NCBI GenBank assembly: GCA_015680685.1
Contig: MNCI01007684.1
Location: 178,697-242,696, forward strand
Length of the DNA: 64,000 nt
Source: Gnetum montanum
Lineage: Eukaryota > Streptophyta > Gnetopsida > Gnetales > Gnetaceae
Direction of reading: 5' to 3'
Position 1 is the stretch's first letter, and every line of letters starts with the position of its first letter. The translations under genes and the position numbers were made by a program. Below the pieces are notes generated by a model, which saw only the letters and a program-made list of their open reading frames with translations, was not told the DNA's origin and made no database searches. Positions 44,740 to 56,600 of this stretch are shown here, one piece after another.

Positions 44740-46600
44740 TAGGAGTGATTCTCTGTCTAATTTTGATAGAGTGAATCAACAAGTGTCCCAGCAATATAGA
44801 GTGGTATATGCTCATCTTGATGAGTATGTATCTAATTTCACCTTCATCCTACATAAGGATGAACTACTACAGTGGCAAGACATGGAGGGAAACATTGTGT
44901 TCCCATAGAATTGATCCATTCCTACGATGCTCCAACAAATCCTTATGTAGTTGGGAATACAAGGGCTTCATGTTAAATATGTTATGCAATATAGTGAAAG
45001 AAGAGATTATCATTCCACCAATGCACAATGCTTGAGGGATCAATAGCTAGAGTAGCATTACTAATCTACAAAGGGGAAGCTATCCAATGATTCCCCATTC
45101 CTGATGTACCAAAAAGATAGTGGAGAACCATTCTTTGGGGGTTTTCTATATAGAGAGACTTCTCTCTTTGACTTTGATGAATGAGTTCAAAACTAGAACT
45201 TGTAGTCAACAATACATAATCCTAGTTCTAGTAAGAACAAATCCCATGATAAAGAGGGATCCAAAGAGGAGAGTCATGGCAAGGATGTGGATAAGTATCA
45301 TTATTATGATCATGCTTGTGACCACTAAAGAGGGGTGGCAGGCACCATGATGGTGCTAGTCCTCTTTCCTCTTCAACTTCTTCTTCTTCTTCTTCTTCTA
45401 TTTTTTAGCTCTAAACACAACCATAGGAGGCATGATCATGATGGAGGTGATTTATGGGACCAAGATGATTGTAGGGATCATTGGGTGAGTTAAGATCTAG
45501 GACGTAGGCATTCAAGAGAGGCCTATCACCATGAATGAAGGGATAGTAGAGGGCATCATAGGCACCAAGCTAATGGCTACAATGAGCCTTTTATCACTAC
45601 CTGAAGCATGCTAAACATCACAAAGATGGTGAGAATTCCTACTAGGAACATAAAGGATAGCAAGATCAAGAGGCTAGACATGAATAATATTCCCAAATTC
45701 AAAAGGAGATATAACTTAGAGCCAAAAAATCATCTCTAGGTTTTTCACAATGCATGTGCTTTGCAAAATGTGGAGAACGATTGGCAAAAGCTTAAGCTAC
45801 TCCCAAGGAAACTCATTAAGGAAGTAAAAAGTTGGAATTGGTCTTTAGAACAAAAATCCATCAAGTAATGGCATACAATGCTTGAATTGTTAAATGAAAA
45901 ATAACAAACATACTCCTAAGTGTCCAATTTGAAAAGGTAGATCCAAGGTTGGAAGCAAGGAACACATGAGTTCTTAGATGCTACCATGGACACCTACTAT
46001 TCTCTATTGCATAGATATAATAGCCATGGGTATTCTCAATAGGAACAACTTCACCATATCATAGATGGGCTCTAATCAAAATTGAGGAAAACACTTGGAG
46101 TCTATACCCAAGGGTGATTGTCAGAACTAAGAGGCCATTAGATCCAAAGGCTAATCGAGTAGGTAGCAAAAGAAGAAGGAGAGTTGAGAAAATGAGAAAG
46201 TGCAAAAGAATATAATAGAAACCCTTCCATTAGAAAGAGGGAGGTCTAATTCTATGATAGTGAGGAGGAATCATCACTTGATGAGGTGGTGAACCAAAAA
46301 ACCTTTTTGATTAAAAAATTTACCTTTAAAATTTTGGCTAAGGTAGATCAATTATGGAACTCTATGAATAGAAAATTTTAAGTTGTTCTAAAAATTGTTG
46401 AAGAGTTCAAAGAAAAAAGTAGTGATTATGACTACAAGAGACAAAAAGAAGTTCAACATGCTTACCAAAGGGATAAGGGAAAAGTTGATGCATTAGAAGA
46501 AGTTATGAAGATTGAATTAGATGATGATGGTGGATGTGGCATCTACCATTATGAACATCCTAGGAGATGTTGCCCCATTGTGTGACACTTGTAAAAGTCT
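44740..46600 (+). pseudogene. TE-G gag remnant
   Basis: The N-terminal part keeps QQYRVVYAHLDEYVSNFTFI-like text around 44785 (compare the antiparallel piece in TE-A). The core from ~45690 reads LDMNNIPKFKRRYNLEPKNH, FHNACALQNVENDWQKLKLL, PRKLIKEVKSWNW, a stop, HTMLELLNEK, then GWKQGTHEFLDATMDTYYSL and LHRYNSHGYSQ, EQLHHIIDGL. This is the gag capsid order also seen in TE-D. The last part reads FLIKKFTFKILAKVDQLWNS, EEFKEKSSDYDYKRQKEV and KIELDDDGGCGIYHYEHPRR. At least six stops break the frame. A (ttc)n run lies at 45378-45400. Confidence 0.78.
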
Positions 46601-47163
46601 AGGATGTATACTTTGAATTCTAGACTTGCAAGAAGACAAGCACCTATAATATTACCTTATCCTCAACACAATCCTAGGTAGTTCTACCAACAACAAACCG
46701 ACTATTCAAGTGAAGCTCCATCATAAAAATATGAGTAGTACAAATAATGGTAGCATCCATAGTCATGGGGGATGCCATTACCAAGGTAGCAGTACCCTAA
46801 CAGAAAACTAGATTCATAGGTACTATGCTCAACAATACATTTCTCCACATGACTCTTCCAATCCTACCACCTTCCAACATCACTACTACCCCCTAGAGTA
46901 TTACAAATATCATTCTACGTCTACTAGATGGGAAACCCACATTGATATTACCCTCATTATCCTTCTACATATGTCCCTCCATCCTCAACCTAGTTATTGT
47001 TTGCTTCATTAATGTAGGAAGAAATTTCACCTTATCCATAGCAACGCAACACAACGAGGGCTATCAGCATATATCTGACTCCTCAATCGAGTGGTTCGAA
47101 AACTAGATCACAAAAAGGCATTTCTTCTGACCCAATAGTCCAACTAAACCATCATATACACAT
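46601..47163 (+). other. TE-G gag-protease linker
   Basis: Tyr/Gln/Pro-rich in the sense frames with many stops; collinear with 9641-10238 of TE-A in reverse. No catalytic motif. Confidence 0.5.
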
Positions 47164-47580
47164 GTGGTTGGCAACCCTACTTCTCCATCTCCCTCTACAT
47201 CTAATTCATTTAAGTTTCCTTCAAACCAAACTCTTCCTAGAGTGCATATCATCATGTTAACTGACTCACTAATTAACTGGATAAAGGCTAGCCACCTTCC
47301 TAGGAAACTATTTGATGCTAGAAGTTCCCTAATTTACCTTCAAATTGTAGGGAATGAGCCTTGCAAAGGTTTCAAACCTACCTCCTATCAAGAAGAGAAA
47401 CATTTAACTCAAGTTGGTCTATTGTCCATCACTATTCCCTTGGTATTAGTGGAGGACATTATGACCACCACTTATGGGTTGTCCTACCCCACTAATTTCT
47501 TGGTGATCTAAGTGGAAAATTACAAGGGAGACTTCCTAATCATTATGGGAAGGACTTAGCTAAGCACTACTGATGCACAA
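47164..47580 (+). pseudogene. TE-G protease remnant, active site deleted
   Basis: The open piece MVGNPTSPSPSTSNSFKFPS continues with SSLIYLQIVGNEPCKGFKPT, then LLSITIPLVLVEDIMTTTYG, LSYPTNFLVI and, after a stop, the IIMGRT block. Compared with TE-A (GNELCKALLNLGFDINLVSH...) the ~25 residues around the catalytic triplet are missing, with the junction at CKG-FKPT. The enzyme could not work. Confidence 0.72.
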
Positions 47581-48190
47581 ATGGGGATCAAAGATCTTTC
47601 CCTATAAATATCTAAGGAAAATTCATTCAAAAAGATTGAAAGGAAAAGAGTTCCATGCATCACGTACAGTGACATAGGGTGCAACTATGTGCAAAATCTA
47701 TGGATCATTAATAATGTATCTATCAAAGCATGTTGTTAGTGTGCTAAAATATTTGAAACTCAAAGGCACCTATACATAGCAACCACAAAATAGGAGGGTA
47801 CCTAGTGGTTGATAATTAATCTTAGAAGTAGCACACTTTGCATGGAACCTATTAAGAGCCTAACATGTGCCTACATAGAAGGCATGGATTAACTAGATCA
47901 AGTTCATCATCAATGAGGGTACGTATTGGGGAGAGTTGGAAACTCCTAAAAATTTTAAACAAGATTCCATCAAGTCAAAAAATTTACCTGCTAGCATGAA
48001 ATATGCATTCTTAAAAAATGGGAAGTTGGTAATATGTAATGCAAATCTTGCTTTTGAATAGAAACAGATGCTACTGAATATGGTGAAAAAATGACCAAAA
48101 ACCTTTACTTTGTCATGTCTTGAACTCACAAGGATTGAACTTAAGATATGCTAGCATCATATCTACACTGATCCAACCATGAAGCTAAAG
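47581..48190 (+). other. TE-G protease-RT spacer
   Basis: It includes CMEPIKSLTCAYIEGMD-like sequence matching 8990-8739 of TE-A. The minus-strand open frame at 48129-47893 is a shadow. Confidence 0.5.
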
Positions 48191-49075
48191 AGGTAGCCAC
48201 AATAGTAGTTGAACCCTAAATTGAAGCAAATTGGCAAAGAGAAAATCAAACAACTCCTCAAGGTGCGGCTTATCTATCACATTGCAAAGAGTGAGTGGGT
48301 TATCCCACTCATGATTGTGCCAAAAAAGGAAGCAAGTGGTGCGTTTGCATTAATTTTTAACTATTGAATATGGTAACATTCAAAGATCACTTCCCATTGC
48401 CATTTTTGGTTCAAGTGTTTAACTTTATTTCTAGGCATTGGTATTATAGTTTTTTGGATGGTTATAGTGGTAATAACCAAATCCAAATAATGCAAAAGGA
48501 TCAAGCCGAAAAAACATTTACAAGTCCATAGGGGACTTTTGAATATTGAAAGATGTCATTTGGCCTATACAATACCCTTGCAACATTGCAATTCTTGGTC
48601 TTAAGTATTTTTCAATAGCACATCAGTAGCAGGGTGAAAATATTCAATGATGACTTCTCCACCTATGGAGCTACATTTGAGCAAGCCTTGGACCACCTTG
48701 AGCAAGTACTCAAAATATGTGTAGAAACAAACCTATAGCTAAATTGGAAAAAGAGTCATCTGAATATCTAGGAGGGCATTGTATTGGGGCATAGAATCTC
48801 ACAAGTAGGGACTGAGGTAGATCCCAAAAAGATAAGAGTCATCCAAAGAATTACCCACCAACCAAAAGCCATCAAATATTTTTAGTCATTCCTTGGACAC
48901 ACTAGCTACTAAGAGTGATTTATAGAGAATTTCTCTAAGATCATAAGATAATTGGTCAAGCTAAAAAATAAAGATGCTCTATTTTTTTAGACCAAGAAAT
49001 GTGAAAAGCATTCCAACATCTAAAGTAGAGACTTTTAGAAACTCCAATTCTACAGGTACTTGGCTAGTCCAGATC
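48191..49075 (+). pseudogene. TE-G reverse transcriptase remnant
   Basis: Blocks in order: LLKVRLIYHIAKSEWVIPLM, IVPKKEASG, then after frame changes FLDGYSGNNQIQIMQKDQAE, KTFTSP-GTFEY, KMSFGLYNTLATLQFLVLSI, RVKIFNDDFSTYGATFEQAL, DHLEQVLKICVETNL, LNWKKSHL, GIVLGHRISQVGTEVDPKKI and SFLGHTSY. The catalytic box reads F-N-D-D rather than F-M-D-D; both Asp are kept. Several stops interrupt it. It is closely related to the TE-A RT (same FSTYGATFEQALDHLEQVLK text). Confidence 0.87.
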
Positions 49076-49440
49076 ATTGCATGTTATGACAGATGCATCA
49101 AATTATGTCTTGGGGGCTATGCTTATGTAGTTGGATGAAAAGAAATGCCCATATTACATTCATAGTGCAAGCCAAAGCATTGTGGATGCATAGCTGAACT
49201 AGACCACCATGGAAAAAGAATTGATGGTAGTGGTGTTTTCTCTAGAGAAGTTCAGGCACTATGTTCTTGAATATAAAGTGTTTGTGCACACAAACCATAG
49301 TGCAATTCACTTCCTAATGAATAAGCCAATGATTAGCCCCTTTGTCATATGGTGGCTACTGATCTTGCATGAATTTAATCTTATAATGGTAGATTGAAAG
49401 AAAACTAAGAATGTGGTCACTAATTACTTGTCTTAGTTGC
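49076..49440 (+). pseudogene. TE-G RNase H remnant
   Basis: The open piece 49209-49397 reads MEKELMVVVFSLEKFRHYVL, VFVHTNHSAIHFLMNKPMIS, IWWLLILHEFNLIMVD and a stop. The catalytic Asp of the T-D-H motif is Asn here. Upstream, VMTDASNYVLGAMLMQL-like text belongs to the start of the domain. Confidence 0.82.
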
Positions 49441-50790
49441 AATGGTAGAATAAAGAGGAGGAAATCCCACTATCTGATAAGTTTTCTGATAAAATCCTCT
49501 TTTTTAGGGCTATAACTAAATAATTTCCCACTAAGCCTAAATTATATGATGTCATTCTCACCTATCTTCTCACTTAAGATATGCCCCAATGATTGGACCA
49601 TCAAAAGAAACAATATTTTTTTCACTAAGTGAAATGTTTTATAGAGATCAACGGGCACCTCTACAAGGTGTGTCTCAATGGACTCGTTCATTGGTGTCTC
49701 CTTGATGCTAATCAACTGTGTGTTCTCCAGGATGCTCATGAAGGTCCTTATAGGAGCCACTATGCTAGGAGATACACATCCATTAAAATCCTAATGGCAA
49801 GGTATTATTAGTCAACAATTTTTAGGGATGCTCATCAATTTGTCCACTCTTGTGAATGCTACCAATAAGATGGTGGAATGAATACTTGAATGGAGGGACC
49901 TCAATAGTGGGTTCAACCACTAGAACCCTTTAACATCTAAGGAATTTATTTCATGGGTTCCATCATGCCTATGTCAAATGGAAAGGCATACGTCATAATC
50001 ACTATTGACTATTATACAAAATTGGCAAAAGAAACATTCTTCATCAACTATACATCTTCTACTATTGCTCAGTTTATACAATAGAATGTTTTAAATAGGT
50101 TTGGTATTGCATGTGCATTAATTGCTTATAATGAAATCTACTTTATAGGCACTAACTTTCAAAAGCTCATGCAATGCTTGGGGGTTGAGCATAAATTAAT
50201 AAGACCTTGTTACCCCCAAGCCAATGGTCAAGCTAAGGTCACAAATAGGGGAATCACTAAGATTCTAATAAGAACCACTAGCAAATATAGGAGAGATTAA
50301 AGCATGAAACCCAACAATGCCCTTTGGGCTTACTATTCAACATGGAAACTTCCTATTGGCTACTCTCCCTATGAGCTCATGTATGAAAAATTTCCAACTC
50401 TTCCTATTCAGTTTGATCTATGTACACTTTCAATAACTTGTAACCTTGACCTTAACTTAAGTTTAGCTAGAAAAAGAAAGATTAATGAATCTCAACTTAT
50501 TAGATGAAAATTGATTGGTGGCTTTGTCATCTAACAAGTTGCATAAGGCATTTAACAAATAATTCCATGACCTTTAGAATTAGGAAAGTTAAATTTCAAC
50601 CAGGAGATAAAGTTCTCAACCAGAACCCCACACACATACCTCAATGAACCAAGTTCTAGACATTGTGGGAAGGACCTTATATGATTTACAAAACTTTTTT
50701 TTCTAGGGCCATGTTGATATACAAACCTGAGAACTTGAATAAGAGGCATCTGGTTAACACACAAGAAGTCTAATCTTTCCACAAGCCTAA
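49441..50790 (+). pseudogene. TE-G integrase remnant
   Basis: The zinc-binding part reads VCLNGLVHWCLLDANQLCVL, QDAHEGPYRSHYARRYTSIK and VHSCECYQ. The core reads YFMGSIMPMSNGKAYVIITI, DYYTKLAKETFFINY, then IAYNEIYFIGTNFQKLMQCL, GVEHKLIRPCYPQANGQAKV, TNRGITKIL. Of the D,D35E triad the first block (F.GID.MGP) has lost its Asp, the second (SDNG) reads YNEI, and the Glu (VE.TNR) is Lys. The tail keeps the GP(Y/F) block in GKDLI-FTKLFF and ends with LNKRHLVNTQEV and a stop. It is a dead enzyme. The related domain was removed from TE-A. Confidence 0.85.
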
Positions 50791-52840
50791 GCAAGCCATT
50801 GCAACAAATGCCTCATTGGATGGACAACCATGCTCAATCTTTTGGATCTCCTTCTTTCAACTTAGCCATGGGGGAGATGGTCATCCATGCTAACTATATA
50901 AGCAACTCCTCAATTTTTCATCTATTTGTTTTACACATTATTATTTTACACCTTGTTATTTTTATAAATTTTTGTTTTATGCCTTTTGTATCTTACGCAT
51001 TTTTCAATGTTATAAATTTTTTCCAATTTTTTTTACATCATTGTTAGTACATTTTATTTTTCTTAAATGTTTTTCAATTTCTTGTATATTTTTCTTTATT
51101 TTGGTGTGATTTTCTTATTTCTGTGTTAATACTAATGTGCCTTATTGCCAACTAGGTATAGTGTGGTTTGTTTGATGTAGGCATGTGCTATCTTGTTATT
51201 TGATTATTAGTGTCTAGATTCTAGCTTTGAATTTTGTTACTGATAACTAAGACATGGTTTCTTTATCATGAAATAGGTAGTGAGTCCACAACATCTACCC
51301 ATCCACAAAATCTATGATTTTCTTTGTTTTGGAAGTATGAGGTCCCTTTTTCATTAATAAAACTTTAACGAACTTGTGACCTTGGTAGTTTCTAAACTTG
51401 TAAAGGATTCAAAGGTGTGAATAGGATGTGACTTTAAGGAAACTTAGTACTCTTTGTGCCTTTCTGATTACATGGATGCAAGTGTGTTTTCATGGATTTT
51501 TTACTATTCCATGTTGACCAATAATAGGAAATAAATGAGTCTTTCCATGGTGTGATTTCCATTCTAGAGAAAACTATAAAAAACAAAAAAAATTATGGGA
51601 ACTCAAAGCACACTCAGACAAAATAAATGGCTACAAGCACTGGTTATGAGACTAGAAAGACATGTTACCCATGCCTAAAGGTCCCCTCTAACTAAGGCCC
51701 TTTCTCACTTCCTACTTTTCTTTTTTTCTTAAATAAGAAATGGTGGTTGTTCTGTGGGAGCACTCTTGTGTCTCAAGGGGGTCGACTAGTCTTAGAGTGG
51801 TGATGCAAAGTCACTAAATATGGTTGGTTTTGGTCTAAACTAAGGATGGATTTTTTCAATTCATTTAATCACAAAATTCACAAGGGACTTTATGCCACCT
51901 TAATTGGGAACTCCATTCCACTTTCTTTCTCATCCATTTATGCCTTCCATGCCTCACCTCACTACCAGTGTTCATGTTCTTATTTGATGTCTTAGTTTGA
52001 TGTGTTGAAATTCTTAGGTAGTTTCTTTTAGGTTTTCATACTTAAATTGTTGTAACCATTAATCACCCATGGGACCAAGGACTCCGTGGTTTGAGATTAT
52101 GCAAGGGAAATAAGGAAATGTACTTGCTTTGGAGAGGACCCACTTGCATACACTTTTGGTTGGGTTAGTTAAGTTCTTTACGCTTAGAAATTCTTACAAT
52201 CAAATCCTTTTGTGTGTCCCATCGATAACATCCAATTGTGTGCATTTTCACAATGTTTTTTTTTAGTAAATTCCTTTTTTTATTTGTTGTGAATTCTTTA
52301 ACCCTCTTCAAACATTTCATCACATTTGGAATTTTCATAATTTAATAATGGATGACTTATCCAGTTCACCCTATTTTTTAGTGTTCTCGCTAACACTATA
52401 AAAGGAAACAATCCACCATAATCACAACCTAGGTAAGTGTAATTACCAATGAGATAAGGTACCTAAAAGCTATACATTACATGTTGCACACTAATCTATG
52501 ATTTTTTTGTGATTGCAGTGGTAAGTATGGACTAGAAGTAGGACTATTGTCACTAAGGAAGAAGCAATAGCACCATGTGATAAGGATCCTTCATGATCAT
52601 TGAACCTTCTTCCTTGCTCTTTAGCTACTAGAGGAGTTGGATGTTAGTTTTGGCTTAGGTATTAAATTCTATTATCATAAACACCCAATTTTAAAAAAGA
52701 TTCTAAATACATACATTTGGGCACTTAGGATTTGTCTGTTCCATCTAAGTTAGTTTGCATGTCATTTAATAATCCTATAACTTTCCAATATTATGTAAGG
52801 GACTTGTTCCTCCTTTTGTTCACTTGAGGATGAGTTTTTA
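50791..52840 (+). other. TE-G 3' untranslated region
   Basis: Two kb without coding signal, T-rich at 50920-51170. The part 51762-52380 is collinear with TE-A 7170-6600 in reverse. At 52503-52518 stands atttttttgtgattgcag, a splice-acceptor-like sequence matching the one before ORF3 in TE-D and TE-E, but followed by tggtaag rather than ATG, and no ORF3 follows. Confidence 0.6.
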
Positions 52841-52856
52841 TTTAGTCATGGGGGTA
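52841..52856 (+). other. TE-G polypurine tract
   Basis: TAGTCATGGGGGTA directly before the tgatgaag start of the 3' LTR. Confidence 0.75.
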
Positions 52857-53737
52857 TGATGAAGTGTATTTTTGTTGGCTCTAATATTGGATATCTAACA
52901 TTAGAGCCTTGATATCAAATACCTAATATTGAAGCAAAAGAAGCAATGTAGAATATCCAATATCACAAGATGTATGTTGGCCTATAAACATAGTGCTTGG
53001 GCACAAGATTTGGGCATAATTTTTGTCATAGCATAGCAGAGATCTTGTAGTGTATTTTCTCTAGAGTTAGAATATTTTCCAAACTACTTATAATAAGAGT
53101 CATTAAGTGTATGGATCTTTATTCGAGCACTATTGTACCAGAGTATGGTAGTGTGTGCAGTAATAAAGATAAGCTTTTTGATAAACCTTGTAGCACCTTG
53201 GCTAGATTAATTATTTTATTCATGCATTTAATGTTTTATGAAATTTCCTTTAATGCTTCCAAGTAATTAAGCTAAATTAATCTATCTATATTAAATAGCA
53301 ATTAATATGAGCATAAGTATAATCACTTCGAGCATGCGCATGACACTTCGTAATCCTAGCAATGCTTAACGTTTGGTAACCCAATAGCATTGTACATGTT
53401 CAAGGTATGTACAGAAAGTGGGACTAAATACTTATGTTAGGGTAGTTAGTTATTAATTAGTAATTAGATTAGTTAAATTGGTTCATCAATTAAGTTTCAA
53501 CTTGCTATTACTTGTGGGAAAATAAAATATAAAATAATAAAAATCATGTACCTCAATTACACTTAACCATACAACTAAGCACCACAAGTGTAGTTGGGAA
53601 GACAATGATTGTCATGATTAAATTTCATGTTCTAGAACCAATGTGCTTATGAGATTATGGTCTATGGAATTCAACTAGATCACATGTGAATGCTTGTGAT
53701 TTGTATGATTGAGCATAGGGGTACTCACTACTCATCA
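52857..53737 (+). repeat. TE-G 3' LTR
   Basis: It starts tgatgaagtg and ends cactactcatca, with the TATA-type block at 52981-52993 (cctataaacatag), in step with the 5' LTR. Confidence 0.92.
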
Positions 53738-54998
53738 AGCTGCATCATTTGTAGCATCACAATTCAAGAATAAGATACCAGTTATGATGCATTTTTGTGT
53801 GAAAATCTTTATGACCATTCAAAAGCTCATGTTAGAGTTGTTTATTTAAAGTAGGGTGTCTTACAATTCACTTTCAATGCTACAACATTCACAATAGTTG
53901 ATCAATTTTTGTTTGATTTTTAAGCTCCTTATGTAAAAATTTATATTTTAAACCAAATTGTTTCTTTTCAATTTTCTTATAAATAATATAGAATTCTCCA
54001 TAAAATTACAATATGTTATGAGGTACAAACCTTTTAGTTGATTTTATTGTAGCTACACTGCAACCTTGTAATAAACATAAAGGTATAACAACTACTAACT
54101 ACCTAAAGCCTTCATATATGTTGTAGGATCCACATTACATTATCATTTTGGAAGAATTCAATTCATCAAATAATTTTTATTTTATGTTTGTGTGGATGTC
54201 TTGAAGTTTACTCAAAACTATGCTCCACCAACTTTGATCGTAAACATCCTACATTTAACATGGAGAGAGGGTATGTAAAACCAAAGATTAAGAATAGTAT
54301 TATAAAATTGAAATTGAAAGGATTTTATTGCATTCACTAAGATGGATACTTTTGGATAAGGAACAACAAAAATAAAATCTTAAGAAAATGACTATGGTGG
54401 TGTTTGAACTCAAAATAATTGAAACATAAGTACACCCTAAGTTTTATAAAAGTTTATAACTTAGAATTGAACTTGTGACTTAGGGTTACCATTGTTTAAG
54501 AAAATGATTATGAATCCATCAAGATCTCTCTTACGTAATTTTATTAGTTAAAAAAACAAGTGTGTTATTATTTTAAAACCAAGGCACACCTACTCTAATT
54601 AATATCTCCATTCATTATATTTATATTTTAAACCTTTATACTTCTAAATTATATTCATATTCATAATGAATTATTCTTCAATCCTTCACCTATCTCAATA
54701 TTTATACTTATAATGTTATCTACAATATGATTGGAAATTAGCACCATATCAAATCATAACTTTGTTAATAACTCTAATTCTAATTATTATTTTTAATCTA
54801 CAAATCGACTCAAAAGAAAAAGAATAGCAATGTACTTTCATCTCCAAAATATTGTAGACTATCATTTCATATTAACTAGAGTTGTTATCATGCTTAAAGT
54901 CTACAAAAATATGGTACAAAAGTTACACAATATTTAGTACAAAATAAAGAAAGTGGAAGCATTACATAACTAAGGTGTCTAGACCACTCGAATGATAT
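53738..54998. repeat. Repeat R, copy 2, middle part
   Basis: It is collinear with 34705-35880 of copy 1 (blocks gcatcacaattcaagaataag / gcatcagcatccaagcataag; gtggatgtcttgaagtttact; gagttgttatcatgcttaaagtctacaaa). It is AT-rich with no supported gene and is cut by TE-H at 54998. Confidence 0.72.
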
Positions 54999-55996
54999 TG
55001 TTGATGTCAATATTACCCATGCTAGGCATGGGAACATGTTTAACAATAGTCACTCTTCTTTTATACCTTAAAAACATATAATAAAATGATAAAGAGCAAT
55101 AATACTAAAATTAATATTATAACTACCTTTATAACTACTTCTCTAACTTGCAAATGACTAGTAAATATGTAGTTATTTAAAAATTTTAAATGTTTTCTAC
55201 AAGAACACTCACATGGAAGAATCCCCCATACACCTAATAATTCAGTAAGTAATATCTACAATGAGAGTTGTGTAGGAGGTGGCAAACATGGGGTTGGTCT
55301 GTGTGGAGGTAATTGTTGTGGCAATGAAGACACAGTGGTAGTGGGTGTTACCAATGTTGTAGTAGCCACTGATATGGAGTGGCAATGGCTACGAGTTATG
55401 TAATGGCCCAACTAGTGGCAATCATGATGAAATTGGACATGGGAATTACGGGCGATGCATTGCTATTACCGATGTGCGGTCTCACCTCTTCTTCCATCTA
55501 TAGGGATTTGGCTATCCCTCCCCCTCTCAACCATGTGACAACAGTAGTTGTTGATGCACATGTAGAGTAGACACCAATAGCATCTCTCTTTCTCTTCCCT
55601 TCCTAGTAGTCAATAGGTGGTGGACATTAGGGATCTCTCTCTTCCCCTCTACATAGGATGGTAGTAATGTGTGGTAGGTCCCCCATCTCTAGCGTTGATG
55701 GGATCTTCCTACCCAACAGTGGGCACCATTGGTAGTGCAGCCTGGCAGTGATAGTAGGAGGCTAGGGAAATTTAATTTTTTGTCACATATTGTATTCTTG
55801 AATTTTAAGATTGTATTCAATTTAGATTCTCAATTTTTCAATTTAAGTTACTTGTTTTTTTGGAATGCTACATTGCCCTCACCAACTAAGACTATTTCCA
55901 TGTTTTTGTATCCATATGGGAGGTTCCCTAGACAATAGTCTTCTCAAATTAGTTTTTTCCACTTGTGTTGGTGTGTCTAAAATTTCTGCATCAACA
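54999..55996 (+). repeat. TE-H 5' LTR, shortened
   Basis: It matches 60687-62473 at both ends but lacks about 785 bp: similarity jumps at ~55479 from the counterpart of 61166 to that of ~61955. The shared block gttaacaatagtcactcttcttttatacc lies near its start. Confidence 0.87.
55016..55032. repeat. Perfect hairpin near LTR start
   Basis: CCCATGC-TAG-GCATGGG, a 7-bp stem with 3-base loop, 17 bases inside the 5' LTR. The same perfect hairpin is kept at 60704-60720 in the 3' LTR although the neighbouring bases have changed. Confidence 0.85.
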
Positions 55997-56001
55997 CCTT
56001 T

Positions 56002-56019
56002 TGGTGCTACAAGGAGGGC
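56002..56019 (+). other. TE-H primer-binding site
   Basis: TGGTGCTACAAGGAGGGC, five bases after the LTR end; two changes from the TE-C site. Confidence 0.83.
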
Positions 56020-56600
56020 CATTTTTCTAGCCTTCTATTTTTGCATATCAGTTTTTCTTGTGACTTTTCTTGTGCCTATTTTTTTTGTTGATCTTGTTTT
56101 GGAACTTGTTGAATTTTTTCTCTTAAAATATTTATTTTCAGCCTTGATTTTAAAAAAAGTGTTTCACTTTATTTTCTAAAAATATTTGTCTCATCACCCA
56201 TTTCTAATCTTTTTTTTTAATCCTTGTTTCTTAGTCCTATTTCCATATTTGTGCTTTGACAATCCTTACATGAGTGTTGACCTGGATAAGGTGGCTTATT
56301 TAATTATTCAATTTTAAATTTATATTTTTAAAATTTTTTATTTTACTATTTTTCTTTTGAATTTTAGCATTTATTTTTCTTTTTAAGAAAATATTTTTTT
56401 ATTTTTTTTAAATAGTATATCTTAGTGGCTTTTTTCTTATGCAAAAAAAATTATTGCAATATTTCATTTCCTTTTAGTTAATTTTATAAATTTATTTTAA
56501 CATTTTTATTCTATAATTTTTTGTTTCATGAGAAAACTTACCTTTACCCCTAACTGACTAGCTACTCATTCTTTTACATAAAGAAAATGATGGGCTTCAT
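56020..56600 (+). other. TE-H leader
   Basis: T-rich, no coding motif; the open frame running from 55865 to 56179 crosses the LTR end and is unlikely to be real. Confidence 0.45.

Larger units (their letters stand above)
43713..53737 (+). mobile_element. TE-G: Athila-like LTR retrotransposon with full gag-pol order
   Basis: Two LTRs (868 and 881 bp, 80-85 percent alike by eye) flank 8.3 kb with primer-binding site, gag, protease, RT, RNase H, integrase, a 2-kb 3' untranslated region and polypurine tract, all on the plus strand. The frames are full of stops, and some catalytic residues are lost. ORF3 is absent, unlike TE-A, D and E. The flanks AATTG (left) and AGCTG (right) agree at three of five positions, a weak hint of a decayed target duplication. 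It lies inside copy 2 of repeat R. Confidence 0.92.

Noticed and set aside
43708-53742. Target-site duplication of TE-G
   Set aside because: aattg and agctg agree at only three of five positions, which is not enough to claim it.
55379-55570. Open frame in the TE-H 5' LTR
   Set aside because: It spans the ~785-bp deletion point of the LTR and has no counterpart in the 3' LTR.
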